Shown piece after piece: positions 1-5,537 of a DNA stretch of 13,012 nucleotides (position 1 is the first letter of the stretch; the number at the start of each line of letters is the position of its first letter). The notes below the pieces were generated by a model. The model was not told where the DNA came from, did no database searches, and saw only the letters and a list, made by a program, of their open reading frames with translations. A program made the position numbers and the translations under genes. Where the stretch lies: contig JAIOTF010000226.1 of the NCBI GenBank assembly GCA_021107195.1, positions 1 through 13,012 of the forward strand, read 5' to 3'. This stretch comes from Anaerolineaceae bacterium. Lineage in GTDB: Bacteria > Chloroflexota > Anaerolineae > Anaerolineales > Anaerolineaceae.

Positions 1-35
1 AATCCTGCCACCCAATTTCGGGCTGTTTTTCGAAC

Positions 36-62
36 AAAAGCGGGGCATTTATCCCCTTTTTT
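36..62 (+). terminator. short hairpin followed by T-run (weak terminator candidate)
   Basis: GGGG (42-45) can pair with CCCC (53-56) across a 7-base loop, and six T residues follow (57-62). An A-tract at 36-39 sits before the stem, so the structure could also act weakly on the minus strand. The stem has only four GC pairs, so this is a weak candidate. It could end a gene lying left of the window. If so, it would argue that the plus-strand gene that follows starts at its GTG rather than being read through from outside. Confidence 0.3.
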
Positions 63-81
63 AGTCGAAAAGCAGGTAAAA

Positions 82-456
82 GTGGGGTGCTTTTATAGAA
101 AAAATGCTCTCTCCGACAAGCTGCTAGAAGATCTTATGCTGACGCATAAAAAAGTTCAAATAGTTTATGTGGCAGATGTTACAGAATTATTTAACGAACG
201 AAAACTCCTGTTGTATGAAATGGATGTGCCGCTTGGTACTGATTTTAAGCCAGCACAGCCTGATGCAAAAATAAGAAAACCAAGGTGCCTTGTTTTATTC
301 TATGATGAGTGTGAAACCGTTGATATTGTGTTAAAAGATGGTTCAACGACTCGTATCCGCAAAGCTCTGTGGACGATAAAGCTCGGCATGGTTTCCGACG
401 AAGAATTCGATAAAGCTATCAGTCCTCCATTCATGAAAAAGCCGGACATTGAATAG
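82..456 (+). CDS. hypothetical protein, 124 aa, possibly 5'-extended beyond the window
   Basis: This is the only plus-strand gene I support. No family is recognised. The protein is soluble-looking, with no signal peptide or membrane helix, an alternating beta/alpha pattern (VQIVYVADVTELF, KPRCLVLFYDE) and an acidic-basic C-terminus ending in KKPDIE. The listed start is a GTG with only a weak upstream AGCAGG. The frame stays open to base 1 without a stop, so the gene could begin outside the window. An internal ATG at 139 would give about 105 aa. It converges with the minus-strand gene run, ending 41 bases before the 70-aa minus ORF. Coding status is supported by length and natural amino-acid composition. 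The function is unknown. Confidence 0.5.
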   Translation: MGCFYRKNALSDKLLEDLMLTHKKVQIVYVADVTELFNERKLLLYEMDVPLGTDFKPAQPDAKIRKPRCLVLFYDECETVDIVLKDGSTTRIRKALWTIKLGMVSDEEFDKAISPPFMKKPDIE

Positions 457-468
457 TATCTGCGAATT

Positions 469-502
469 GCTGATCTTTTCGTTCGACAATCTGCTGATCA
501 GC
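469..502. repeat. inverted/direct repeat between convergent genes
   Basis: GCTGATC at 469-475 recurs inside a perfect 10-base palindrome, GCTGATCAGC, at 493-502. The pair can form a stem of 7 bp (469-475 with 496-502) or the palindrome can fold by itself. It sits exactly at the convergent junction of the plus-strand 124-aa gene and the minus-strand 70-aa ORF. It could be a terminator-like element or a protein-binding site. There is no T-run directly after it. Confidence 0.35.
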
Positions 503-710
503 GTAATGCATGCAGTGCATCATAAAAAGCCAGGTCGGCATCAAAAAGTTCAAACAGAGAATAAACAGGCGTCTTGAAATATGGCAACAATTTGGGGTGT
601 TTATCCTTTACCATGGCTTGATTCCGGTTGATCCAGCGCGCCATAAACGGACAAGATTGAAAGCCGCACATTCGGCCGGGGGGGCTTACCTGACATCGCT
701 TCCCGAACAT
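498..710 (-). CDS. small hypothetical protein, 70 aa, cysteine-containing N-terminus
   Basis: It begins with an ATG at 710, 13 bases after the stop of the upstream 290-aa HTH gene, with CGGAGAT just before the start. The GGAG-to-ATG spacing is short (2 nt). The protein has Cys at residues 6, 15 and 20 (KRCQ...GRMCGFQSCPF), then a helical, aromatic-rich tail (LPYFKTPVYSLFELFDADLAFYDAL). An alternative start upstream, a TTG overlapping the preceding gene, is less likely. The opposite strand carries an overlapping open frame of similar length. I prefer the minus strand because of the adjacent gene, the Shine-Dalgarno-like sequence and the more protein-like composition. Function unknown; it may be translated with the HTH gene. 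Confidence 0.45.
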   Translation of the reverse strand: MFGKRCQVSPPGRMCGFQSCPFMARWINRNQAMVKDKHPKLLPYFKTPVYSLFELFDADLAFYDALHALR

Positions 711-723
711 ATCTCCGTTCCGG

Positions 724-1596
724 TTATCTGTAGATGTCAGGACCAATGCTGAATATTTGGTCGTTTATCTTTTTGTTTAAAAATCTGCGCCAGTGTAAGA
801 AACAGGCGAGTTTTTGACCTTCTTCAATGGGAATGTGCCATTTTTTGTTTAATTGAAAGGCGTGCGGAAACACACCATCAGCGCACCATTTACGCATAGC
901 AGCTGCTGATTTTTCAGCAAACACCGCAATTTCTTCAGGTGTGTACGAATTTCTTTCATACCCAATAATCTTGTCTTCGGCATCTGCGACATAGTAATAT
1001 CGATGGTCTGCCAGCCATTTGCCTAACAGGTGTTCGGTATACATATTCCAGTCCTCATATTCCAAAACGCCTATGTAGCTGCCAAAGCATTGCTGTTCCA
1101 GTCTGGCGATTAATGTCTTGTCTTCATCAACCACTGGATCAGTGGACGGAGTCCAGCCGAATTCACCTGAAGATAAGCTGAAATATACCTGAGGGTAATA
1201 TGCGCCATCGTCATATATTGCAAAGTACGCATTTGCGGTAACTTTGGCCAATTGAATGATCTGCGCTTTGGTGAGTGGGTAAGATTGCTCCAGTATCACT
1301 TCCTTATGATATTCCATTGATTCGCTGTCTACTGGCCGAAGATGGAGAATTTCACCTGTTCGTTGGAAATAAAACCCTTTTTCCTCCAGAGTGAAGCTGT
1401 TGGTTCTGGGGTCCAGGGTAAGGTGGCCATTCCACGGATCAGACCGAAGTTTGGCGTTGTGTTCCTTGTGATTATTCAAGTATTTCCATAATTCCTCCCC
1501 GGTCATTTCTTCACGGGGGACGCTGTCACCCCAATGCGTCCCAACATAGCGGTATTTCTTTTTTGCGTTCTTTTTCATGTGTAATGATAAGTTCAT
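724..1596 (-). CDS. HTH protein with C-terminal excisionase-type DNA-binding module, 290 aa
   Basis: The start is the ATG at 1596, six bases after a GGAG box; the longer open frame has no comparable ribosome binding site. The N-terminus is strongly basic (KKNAKKK). Residues about 218-257 (YTPEEIAVF...MRKWCADGVFP...KKWHIP) match the winged HTH pattern of excisionase/MerR-like helix-turn-helix_17 modules: T-x-E-E, A, xRKWC-x-DG-xFP, then K-x-W-x-IP. Residues about 108-150 (LTKAQIIQLAKVTANA...DDGAYYP...GEFGW) look like a degenerate copy of the same module. The rest matches nothing I recognise. A DNA-binding regulator or mobile-element accessory protein is inferred; direct catalytic motifs are absent. 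A 5' inverted repeat could be its operator. Confidence 0.7.
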   Translation of the reverse strand: MNLSLHMKKNAKKKYRYVGTHWGDSVPREEMTGEELWKYLNNHKEHNAKLRSDPWNGHLTLDPRTNSFTLEEKGFYFQRTGEILHLRPVDSESMEYHKEVILEQSYPLTKAQIIQLAKVTANAYFAIYDDGAYYPQVYFSLSSGEFGWTPSTDPVVDEDKTLIARLEQQCFGSYIGVLEYEDWNMYTEHLLGKWLADHRYYYVADAEDKIIGYERNSYTPEEIAVFAEKSAAAMRKWCADGVFPHAFQLNKKWHIPIEEGQKLACFLHWRRFLNKKINDQIFSIGPDIYR

Positions 1597-1639
1597 AGAA
1601 TACTCCGTGAGAGACCTGCCCCTTTCAAGGGGGGTGAAA

Positions 1640-1669
1640 GATAGCGGGCTGCCCACAATTTGGGCAACG
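1640..1669 (-). promoter_or_regulatory. possible promoter/operator upstream of the HTH gene
   Basis: On the minus strand TTGCCC (1669-1664) and TATCTT (1645-1640) are 18 bases apart, each matching about four of six bases of the sigma-70 -35 and -10 consensus. The -35 overlaps a perfect inverted repeat, TGCCCA-N5-TGGGCA (1652-1668), which has the shape of an operator. The HTH gene starts 44 bases downstream. This is a by-eye call with low specificity. Confidence 0.2.
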
Positions 1670-1693
1670 ACTGATTATTAATATCACATCATT

Positions 1694-1724
1694 CCCCCGG
1701 GGAACCGGGTAAGCTCCCCGGGGG
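1694..1724. terminator. strong GC-rich hairpin with T-run on the plus strand
   Basis: CCCCCGGGGA (1694-1703) and TCCCCGGGGG (1715-1724) form a perfect 10-bp stem with an 11-base loop. On the plus strand TGG and then five T residues follow. The hairpin lies 14 bases past the stop of the small minus-strand membrane protein, so it most likely ends that minus-strand transcript, even though the U-run is on the other strand's 3' side. Minus-strand downstream bases are AATGATGTGATATTAATAAT. Termination on either strand is therefore plausible. Confidence 0.6.
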
Positions 1725-1737
1725 TGGTTTTTGCTCC

Positions 1738-1944
1738 CTAGCGACCATGCTGGTTGAGAACATTGAGCATCCGCAAATTGAGAACTCTCGCTTTGCGATC
1801 TGCCCTGTTCTGCAACCAAACAACCACAGTCCCAATCGCTGCGCCGACGATGATCAGCACAACAATTCCAACCAGGCTTTCGATACTGAAACCGGCCAAA
1901 GCCAGTAAAGCACCTACAGCAATTCCAATAGCTACCCGTCTCAT
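1738..1944 (-). CDS. small membrane protein, 68 aa, two transmembrane helices
   Basis: The chosen start is the ATG at 1944, preceded by AAGGAG (1953-1958) with 8-base spacing. An alternative GTG/ATG-type start 8 codons upstream would swallow that ribosome binding site. The protein has two hydrophobic helices, about residues 4-20 (VAIGIAVGALLALAGF) and 28-52 (GIVVLIIVGAAIGTVVVWL), joined by a short loop with one Glu. A basic C-terminal tail (QNRADRKARVLNLR) should face the cytoplasm. No family is recognised. It stands apart from the large gene run, separated by 230 bases, and is followed by a strong hairpin, so it is probably its own transcription unit. Small holin-like or stress-type membrane proteins have similar shape, but nothing specific supports that. 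Confidence 0.6.
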   Translation of the reverse strand: MRRVAIGIAVGALLALAGFSIESLVGIVVLIIVGAAIGTVVVWLQNRADRKARVLNLRMLNVLNQHGR

Positions 1945-2174
1945 AGTGTCCTCTCCTTCTGGAACCAATTGATGATCGGCCGCCAGCCCACGGCTGACTT
2001 CCCTCAGCTATTCCCGCCAGCTCTTTGGTGAAATATTTTGAGAGAAGCCAGCCTGTAGGAAAAAGGAGAATGAAACGAGCAGCTATTTGGACAGGTTGTT
2101 AAGGAGCAAGTTACCCGCAGAGCTGCGAAACTCTGACCAGACCTGAAAGTCTGTCGGGTGAATTTACGTTTGGG
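1945..2174. other. intergenic stretch of 230 bases
   Basis: I see no gene here. It contains the ribosome binding site of the 68-aa protein at 1953-1958 and, next to the stop of the 465-aa gene, a stem formed by CAGAC/GTCTG-type arms (about 2137-2157) that could weakly terminate the large minus-strand transcript. No convincing -35/-10 pair was found for the 68-aa gene, although its promoter should lie here. Confidence 0.4.
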
Positions 2175-3572
2175 CTAGTTGTCTACCCACAATGGTAAAT
2201 ACCCTGCGTAATCTTCATCAGTGAACGGCACAATTTTTTCCCCGCCAGGTTCTTTGGTTATCAGGTGATAAATATCTACGTGGACTACTGAATAACCAGT
2301 TTTTTGAGTCCATTCGGTATATTTTTTTCGCCAGGCAGAAGACAAGGTTACAAGACCCACCGCCATGTCGCCGTTTGACAGCAGTTTTTCAACAGTTCCT
2401 TTTACTACTTTTTCTGAAATTGTTTTTGGTGCAGCTATAACTCTGTAAGAAGTACCATTATTGCTTATTTCCATGCTTAAATCATCTTGTATATAACCGC
2501 TTTCCCATTTTCTCATAAAAGAATAGAGCGAAAACGCCAGCATTGCTTGTACTGCGGGAAGTTTTACATCAATTCCGCTTGCGAGCGCTTGTTCAAATAC
2601 AGACGGTTTATCAGCTTTGGGGAGTCCCCAGTCTTCGCAAAGTTGTTGTCCTTTTATAGTTAATGCATAAAACGGCACGTGCGTATCCAACTCGGCATTT
2701 TCGTATAAATGGAAGTTGTATTCTGTAATAATTTTTTCCTGTTTCAAATCGTGAAACCCTCTTTTGTTTTTACTACCACCAGAATCGGCGCTGTGTAATG
2801 CAGTAATGAGCCGGTCAATTTTGTGTTTGCATGACATTCCACATGAATACATCGCAAACAATATTTGATAATCAGCCAATATTCGTGCTTCGTTTTGTGT
2901 TGCATTAAACTTCTTTGGCCAGCCATCAGGTAAACGATCATATACAGGCAACTTTGCCCACAATGCAAGCTCTTTTTTGAACATCTCCCCGGCGAGCACA
3001 ATGCTAATGTTGTTTGTTATGTTTGTTTCCTGGATATGCTTTGCAGGCACATCAATGTGCGTTACTGCAGGTTGGGGTTGAACACTTTTTGCGCTCTTTA
3101 ATAGTTTTTCTGCAGCATTGAGGCTCCTTGTTAAGCCTTTGATGTATTGATTTTTTCGTGCCAATTCATTACGGTGTGCTGTTTTTGCTGCTTCCAATTT
3201 TGCTTGCATATCTTCTACTTGTCTTGAGGCTTGCAATGCTTGATACACATCCAACGTGTTATATTTCGGAACCCCTAGCACAGCAACATCGCTCTCTACT
3301 GTGTCTGGCGAGACTTTGGCCCAAGTCGCTGCGGTTGTTTCTGGCACTAACCGCTGTCTTCCAAACCAAAAAATATTCCAGTCAGAACGCGTCCAATTGA
3401 ACGGAGCAAGCGGGTCCTTGCTTCGAGCTGCCTCCATTGCTTCCCCTCGTAATGCATGAGCCAATTGAATCAATATATCCAATATGTCCTTATATTTTCG
3501 CTCCTGCTCATCACGCTGTTTTTCCTCAGCCAGATCAAGATCTCTCCAGGCATTCTCTACGTATCCGGTCAT
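2175..3572 (-). CDS. 465-aa protein with coiled coil and winged-helix region, Replic_Relax-like
   Basis: This is the last gene of the large run, 17 bases after the 149-aa membrane protein gene. Its ATG follows GAGGTG at only 2 nt, so initiation may depend on coupling. Residues about 78-106 (TTAATWAKVSPDTVESDVAVLGVP) look like a helix-turn-helix. Residues 112-160 are a charged coiled coil. Residues about 225-316 resemble a winged helix ending in YALTIKGQQLCEDWG. Residues about 355-440 (SGYIQDDLSMEI...SEKVVKGTVEKLL...AVGLVTLS...) recall the C-terminal half of replication-relaxation (Replic_Relax) proteins of plasmids and integrative elements. No complete nuclease signature is visible. There is no signal peptide or membrane helix. 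A DNA-binding role is inferred; the precise function is unknown. Confidence 0.65.
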   Translation of the reverse strand: MTGYVENAWRDLDLAEEKQRDEQERKYKDILDILIQLAHALRGEAMEAARSKDPLAPFNWTRSDWNIFWFGRQRLVPETTAATWAKVSPDTVESDVAVLGVPKYNTLDVYQALQASRQVEDMQAKLEAAKTAHRNELARKNQYIKGLTRSLNAAEKLLKSAKSVQPQPAVTHIDVPAKHIQETNITNNISIVLAGEMFKKELALWAKLPVYDRLPDGWPKKFNATQNEARILADYQILFAMYSCGMSCKHKIDRLITALHSADSGGSKNKRGFHDLKQEKIITEYNFHLYENAELDTHVPFYALTIKGQQLCEDWGLPKADKPSVFEQALASGIDVKLPAVQAMLAFSLYSFMRKWESGYIQDDLSMEISNNGTSYRVIAAPKTISEKVVKGTVEKLLSNGDMAVGLVTLSSAWRKKYTEWTQKTGYSVVHVDIYHLITKEPGGEKIVPFTDEDYAGYLPLWVDN

Positions 3573-3589
3573 TGCACCTCAATAAGTAA

Positions 3590-4039
3590 CTATTTGATTT
3601 CCGCCGCTTGCAATAATTGAATTGTTTCGCTCACTATTACCTGTACGTCTTCATAAGACAGCGATCCTTGCGTCCAACTGCGCACAGCTGCCGCCGCATT
3701 GGATACTGCCATTCTTTCCTCATACAAAGCAGAATGGCCCCCATCACCAACCTGCGATAGCGCAGTATCCGTGACGATCTGTCCCTGAATCGGGTCCGGC
3801 TGTCCTGTATTGAGCAACGCACCCAATTCCAGCACACTTGCCCGCAATTCGTTTAATTCTTGAGCGTATGCCTTCCTGGAATTCATGATCTGCCAATTTT
3901 GAGGCGTAAGCACCTCTCCATTTTTGGGTGTGAAAGATCTCCCAATCAACATTACGCCAGCGATAACCACAATACCTACAATCACAATCACACTACCAAA
4001 AACCGGATTATCGTCAAAAAACTTTTCAATTTCGTTCAT
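3590..4039 (-). CDS. single-pass membrane protein, 149 aa, unknown
   Basis: The start is the ATG at 4039, six bases after GAGGTG. A GTG and an ATG slightly upstream (4048, 4045) overlap that ribosome binding site and are less likely. The protein has one hydrophobic helix at residues about 13-34 (VFGSVIVIVGIVVIAGVMLIG) after a short acidic N-terminus, then a mostly helical soluble domain with a predicted heptad-like segment (AQELNELRASVLELGALL). A C-terminal helix (DVQVIVSETIQLLQAAEI) closes it. The large domain probably lies on one side of the membrane, perhaps outside. It is encoded directly after a 46-aa membrane peptide and before the 465-aa protein. The context suggests an envelope part of the same machine. 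No family is recognised. Confidence 0.7.
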   Translation of the reverse strand: MNEIEKFFDDNPVFGSVIVIVGIVVIAGVMLIGRSFTPKNGEVLTPQNWQIMNSRKAYAQELNELRASVLELGALLNTGQPDPIQGQIVTDTALSQVGDGGHSALYEERMAVSNAAAAVRSWTQGSLSYEDVQVIVSETIQLLQAAEIK

Positions 4040-4093
4040 GTTCATCACCTCGCAGGGACAGACGGAGCTGCCCCGCCTGCCCCTGTAAGGACT

Positions 4094-4234
4094 CTAAAAG
4101 CCTGCGCCGCGTCTGATTGAGCGGGTAAACATATACATCAACATGGACGCTTTTTGAGTGATCAAATACCCAAATAGCAAACCAACCACCAATTCAATCA
4201 CCGTCGCATACATACGCGTCAGAATGCTTTTCAT
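4094..4234 (-). CDS. 46-aa single-pass membrane peptide
   Basis: This short gene has an ATG at 4234 preceded by AGGGAG with 6-base spacing and ends in TAG, 54 bases before the next start. It begins MKSILTRMYAT and has one hydrophobic segment at about residues 10-27 (ATVIELVVGLLFGYLI). A Met-rich, then Arg-rich C-terminus (SMLMYMFTRSIRRG) follows. It lies between the TadG-like gene (44 bases upstream) and the 149-aa membrane protein gene, in the same direction. The ribosome binding site, spacing and membrane-like composition support it as a real gene. It could be a small assembly factor or a minor membrane subunit; no homologue is recognised. Confidence 0.65.
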   Translation of the reverse strand: MKSILTRMYATVIELVVGLLFGYLITQKASMLMYMFTRSIRRGAGF

Positions 4235-4278
4235 CACTTACTCCCTGAAAGTATCCAGCGCGCGCCTCAAACTGCCCG

Positions 4279-4740
4279 TTACCTCCGGCCTATTCTTGTT
4301 TCCGAAGTGGACCGCACGACAATATTCATTGCAGGTGATACCGGGATCAACGGATCAACACTGGCAGATGCGGTACAGCTGGCTATCAATGGCGTTTCTA
4401 ACACCACCGATGTCAACGCCGGACTGTACCCCCAAATTCCTGCATCAGACACGGTTGCTATAAACTCCCGTGCCGCCCACACCCGAGCATCGTCGTACTT
4501 GATCTTTGAAACACCCGTTTCCCGAAACACGGGAACGTCAATCGCCATGGCGGCAGCTTCACATGCGGCGTCGGTGGCGGCTTGCAAGTGGGAGCGGACG
4601 TACAGCGCCCGCGGCATGTCAATAGACAACGCCATCAACGGGATAATAAAGAACATTGCAGCTGCCCAGTATATGGATGCAGAACCGCGTTCCCATTTCA
4701 GTTTTTTTCCTGACTTGATCCTATCTCGCCGCATCGTCAC
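4279..4740 (-). CDS. TadG-like pseudopilin, 153 aa
   Basis: TadG-family proteins are membrane-anchored pseudopilins of Tad systems. The start is GTG at 4740, overlapping the TadE-like stop by GTGA and preceded by AGAAGG. An ATG two codons on is the alternative. The N-terminus is basic (MRRDRIKSGKKLKWERG) and runs into a hydrophobic helix (SASIYWAAAMFFIIPLMALSI, about residues 20-40). The family signature follows: D-x-x-R-x-L-Y-x-R-x-x-L-Q-A-A-x-D-A-A. The C-terminal part is Thr/Ser/Val-rich and probably beta-rich. Typical TadG proteins carry a large von Willebrand factor A domain; this one is short and has none, so it is a minimal version. The opposite-strand open frame is a shadow. It is coupled to the TadE-like gene. 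Confidence 0.85.
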   Translation of the reverse strand: MTMRRDRIKSGKKLKWERGSASIYWAAAMFFIIPLMALSIDMPRALYVRSHLQAATDAACEAAAMAIDVPVFRETGVSKIKYDDARVWAAREFIATVSDAGIWGYSPALTSVVLETPLIASCTASASVDPLIPVSPAMNIVVRSTSETRIGRR

Positions 4741-5192
4741 CAGCCTTCTTGCCTGAACGTACTTCTGGCGTCTCCCATCAATGTGCCGGGAGAGCTGCCG
4801 CCTACGAATGCAAGTATGCCCCGGAACCAGTTATCAAATTCCCAATGGACTTCGACAACGATCTGCGATCCGCGCCTGCCACCACCATAGGCACTGACAG
4901 AATAGTCACCAATACCTGTTTGAGCCGCATGAGCTTCTGCTGCGGCTATCGCCCTGCCTGCAGGGTTTTGCTGGGACACTGATCCCACCCGTGCGCCGTA
5001 ATTGGCCGCATTGGTCGCTGCGGTTGCGCAGTAAGCCGCCAGTGCGAGATTAGCCATTCCCAGACTGACCAGGATCATTGCAGGCATAACAATCGCCGTC
5101 TCCAGCGCAGCTTGCCCCCGTTCACTGTTCTGGACCAGCCTGGTTCTTTTTAATTGCGATATAAGGCTTACAAAATGGTATCCAATTCGCAT
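4737..5192 (-). CDS. TadE-like pseudopilin, 151 aa
   Basis: The start is the ATG at 5192, six bases after AAAGGAG (5199-5205); the longer frame, which would overlap the Flp gene, is unlikely. The pilin-like signature is at residues 22-45: NSERG followed by QAALE, a pre-pilin-type site with Gly26 at -1 and Glu31 at +5, then TAIVMPAMILVSLG, the hydrophobic helix of TadE. The segment AATNAANYGARVGSVSQ afterwards is typical of TadE (helix with Ala/Asn and an AR-x-G motif). The C-terminal part is Gly/Ser-rich and beta-like. Its stop overlaps the TadG-like start. It should be inserted in the membrane and join the Flp-type fibre base. Confidence 0.88.
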   Translation of the reverse strand: MRIGYHFVSLISQLKRTRLVQNSERGQAALETAIVMPAMILVSLGMANLALAAYCATAATNAANYGARVGSVSQQNPAGRAIAAAEAHAAQTGIGDYSVSAYGGGRRGSQIVVEVHWEFDNWFRGILAFVGGSSPGTLMGDARSTFRQEGW

Positions 5193-5198
5193 GATACT

Positions 5199-5205
5199 CT
5201 CCTTT
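5199..5205 (-). promoter_or_regulatory. ribosome binding site deciding the TadE-like start
   Basis: AAAGGAG on the minus strand, 6 bases before the ATG at 5192. It shows that the real start is internal to a longer open frame reaching 5285, which would overlap the Flp pilin gene. Confidence 0.8.
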
Positions 5206-5214
5206 GAACTATCA

Positions 5215-5421
5215 CTATCCTCCCAGAGAGGAAGCTGCACGTTCAAATACATCAGCAATCGATACGCCCAATGCTCGCATAGCACCCAACACGATGCCGA
5301 CGATCACCATAGCGATAACTGCGTATTCCAGTGTGGTTGCACCACGCTCTGAATTCTCAACCCAGATGGCCTTGCGAGCGGCCAATTCCAAATTCACTAA
5401 TTTTGCTTCTGTTTTCTTCAT
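5215..5421 (-). CDS. Flp-type pilin, 68 aa
   Basis: This is an Flp/Fap family pilin, expected to form the Tad-type fibre after processing by a prepilin peptidase at the inner leaflet of the cell membrane. The leader is charged (KKTEAKLVNLELAARKAIWVENSERG) and ends in Gly27. The mature end is ATTLEY, with Glu32 at +5 and Tyr33 at +6, the hallmark of Flp pilins. The hydrophobic helix AVIAMVIVGIVLGAMRALG follows, then a short tail with FERAASSLGG. Family pilins are usually about 50-80 aa. The ATG at 5421 is preceded by AAAGGA at slightly long spacing (11 nt). The gene lies 20 bases after the 31-aa mini-pilin, and TadE follows 22 bases on. Confidence 0.93.
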   Translation of the reverse strand: MKKTEAKLVNLELAARKAIWVENSERGATTLEYAVIAMVIVGIVLGAMRALGVSIADVFERAASSLGG

Positions 5422-5441
5422 ACGTTTGTTTATCCTTTCAT

Positions 5442-5537
5442 CTACTGAAAAACCAGAACGAGCACGCCAGCTATAATCAACGCCAGTACCGGAATAAACT
5501 CAACTACCACCGCTCCTCCAGAGCCTTTCACGGTCAT
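5442..5537 (-). CDS. 31-aa pilin-like peptide (mini-pilin)
   Basis: This very short gene is easy to miss. Its ATG (5537) overlaps the stop of the upstream 202-aa gene by ATGA, and the stop TAG is at 5442-5444. The product begins MTVKGSGG and continues GAVVVEFIPVLALIIAG, then a hydrophobic end, VLVLVFQ. With Gly8 at -1 the mature end would read A-V-V-V-E-F, with Glu at +5 and Phe at +6, as in Flp pilins, but with no cytoplasmic leader beyond eight residues and no C-terminal domain. It is therefore essentially a pilin helix alone. The 4-base overlap and the position directly before the Flp pilin argue for translation. It may be a minor pilin, a plug or a signal peptide-like part of the fibre. 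Confidence 0.7.
   Translation of the reverse strand: MTVKGSGGAVVVEFIPVLALIIAGVLVLVFQ

Noticed and set aside
2..64. End of a 20-residue frame stopping at 62-64 on the plus strand
   Set aside because: It could be the tail of a gene left of the window, but so short a piece cannot be told from chance; only the hairpin with T-run is reported.
510..752. 80-aa plus-strand frame opposite the 70-aa minus ORF
   Set aside because: It runs over the end of the HTH gene and has no ribosome binding site; the minus frame fits the operon direction better.
1597..1656. Longer N-terminus for the 290-aa HTH protein
   Set aside because: The ATG at 1596 has a GGAG at 6 nt; the extension has none and lies in hairpin-rich, non-coding-looking sequence.
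2067..2102. Tiny plus-strand leader peptide (about 10 codons) after AAAAAGGAGA
   Set aside because: Spacing between the Shine-Dalgarno-like sequence and ATG is only about one base, and no plus-strand gene follows that it could regulate.
4307..4756. 149-aa plus-strand open frame opposite the TadG-like gene
   Set aside because: The minus strand carries a clear TadG signature, a ribosome binding site and a GTGA overlap with TadE; the plus frame is a shadow without motifs.
5193..5285. Longer N-terminus for the TadE-like protein
   Set aside because: It would overlap the Flp pilin gene and swallow a perfect AAAGGAG site; the ATG at 5192 is far better.
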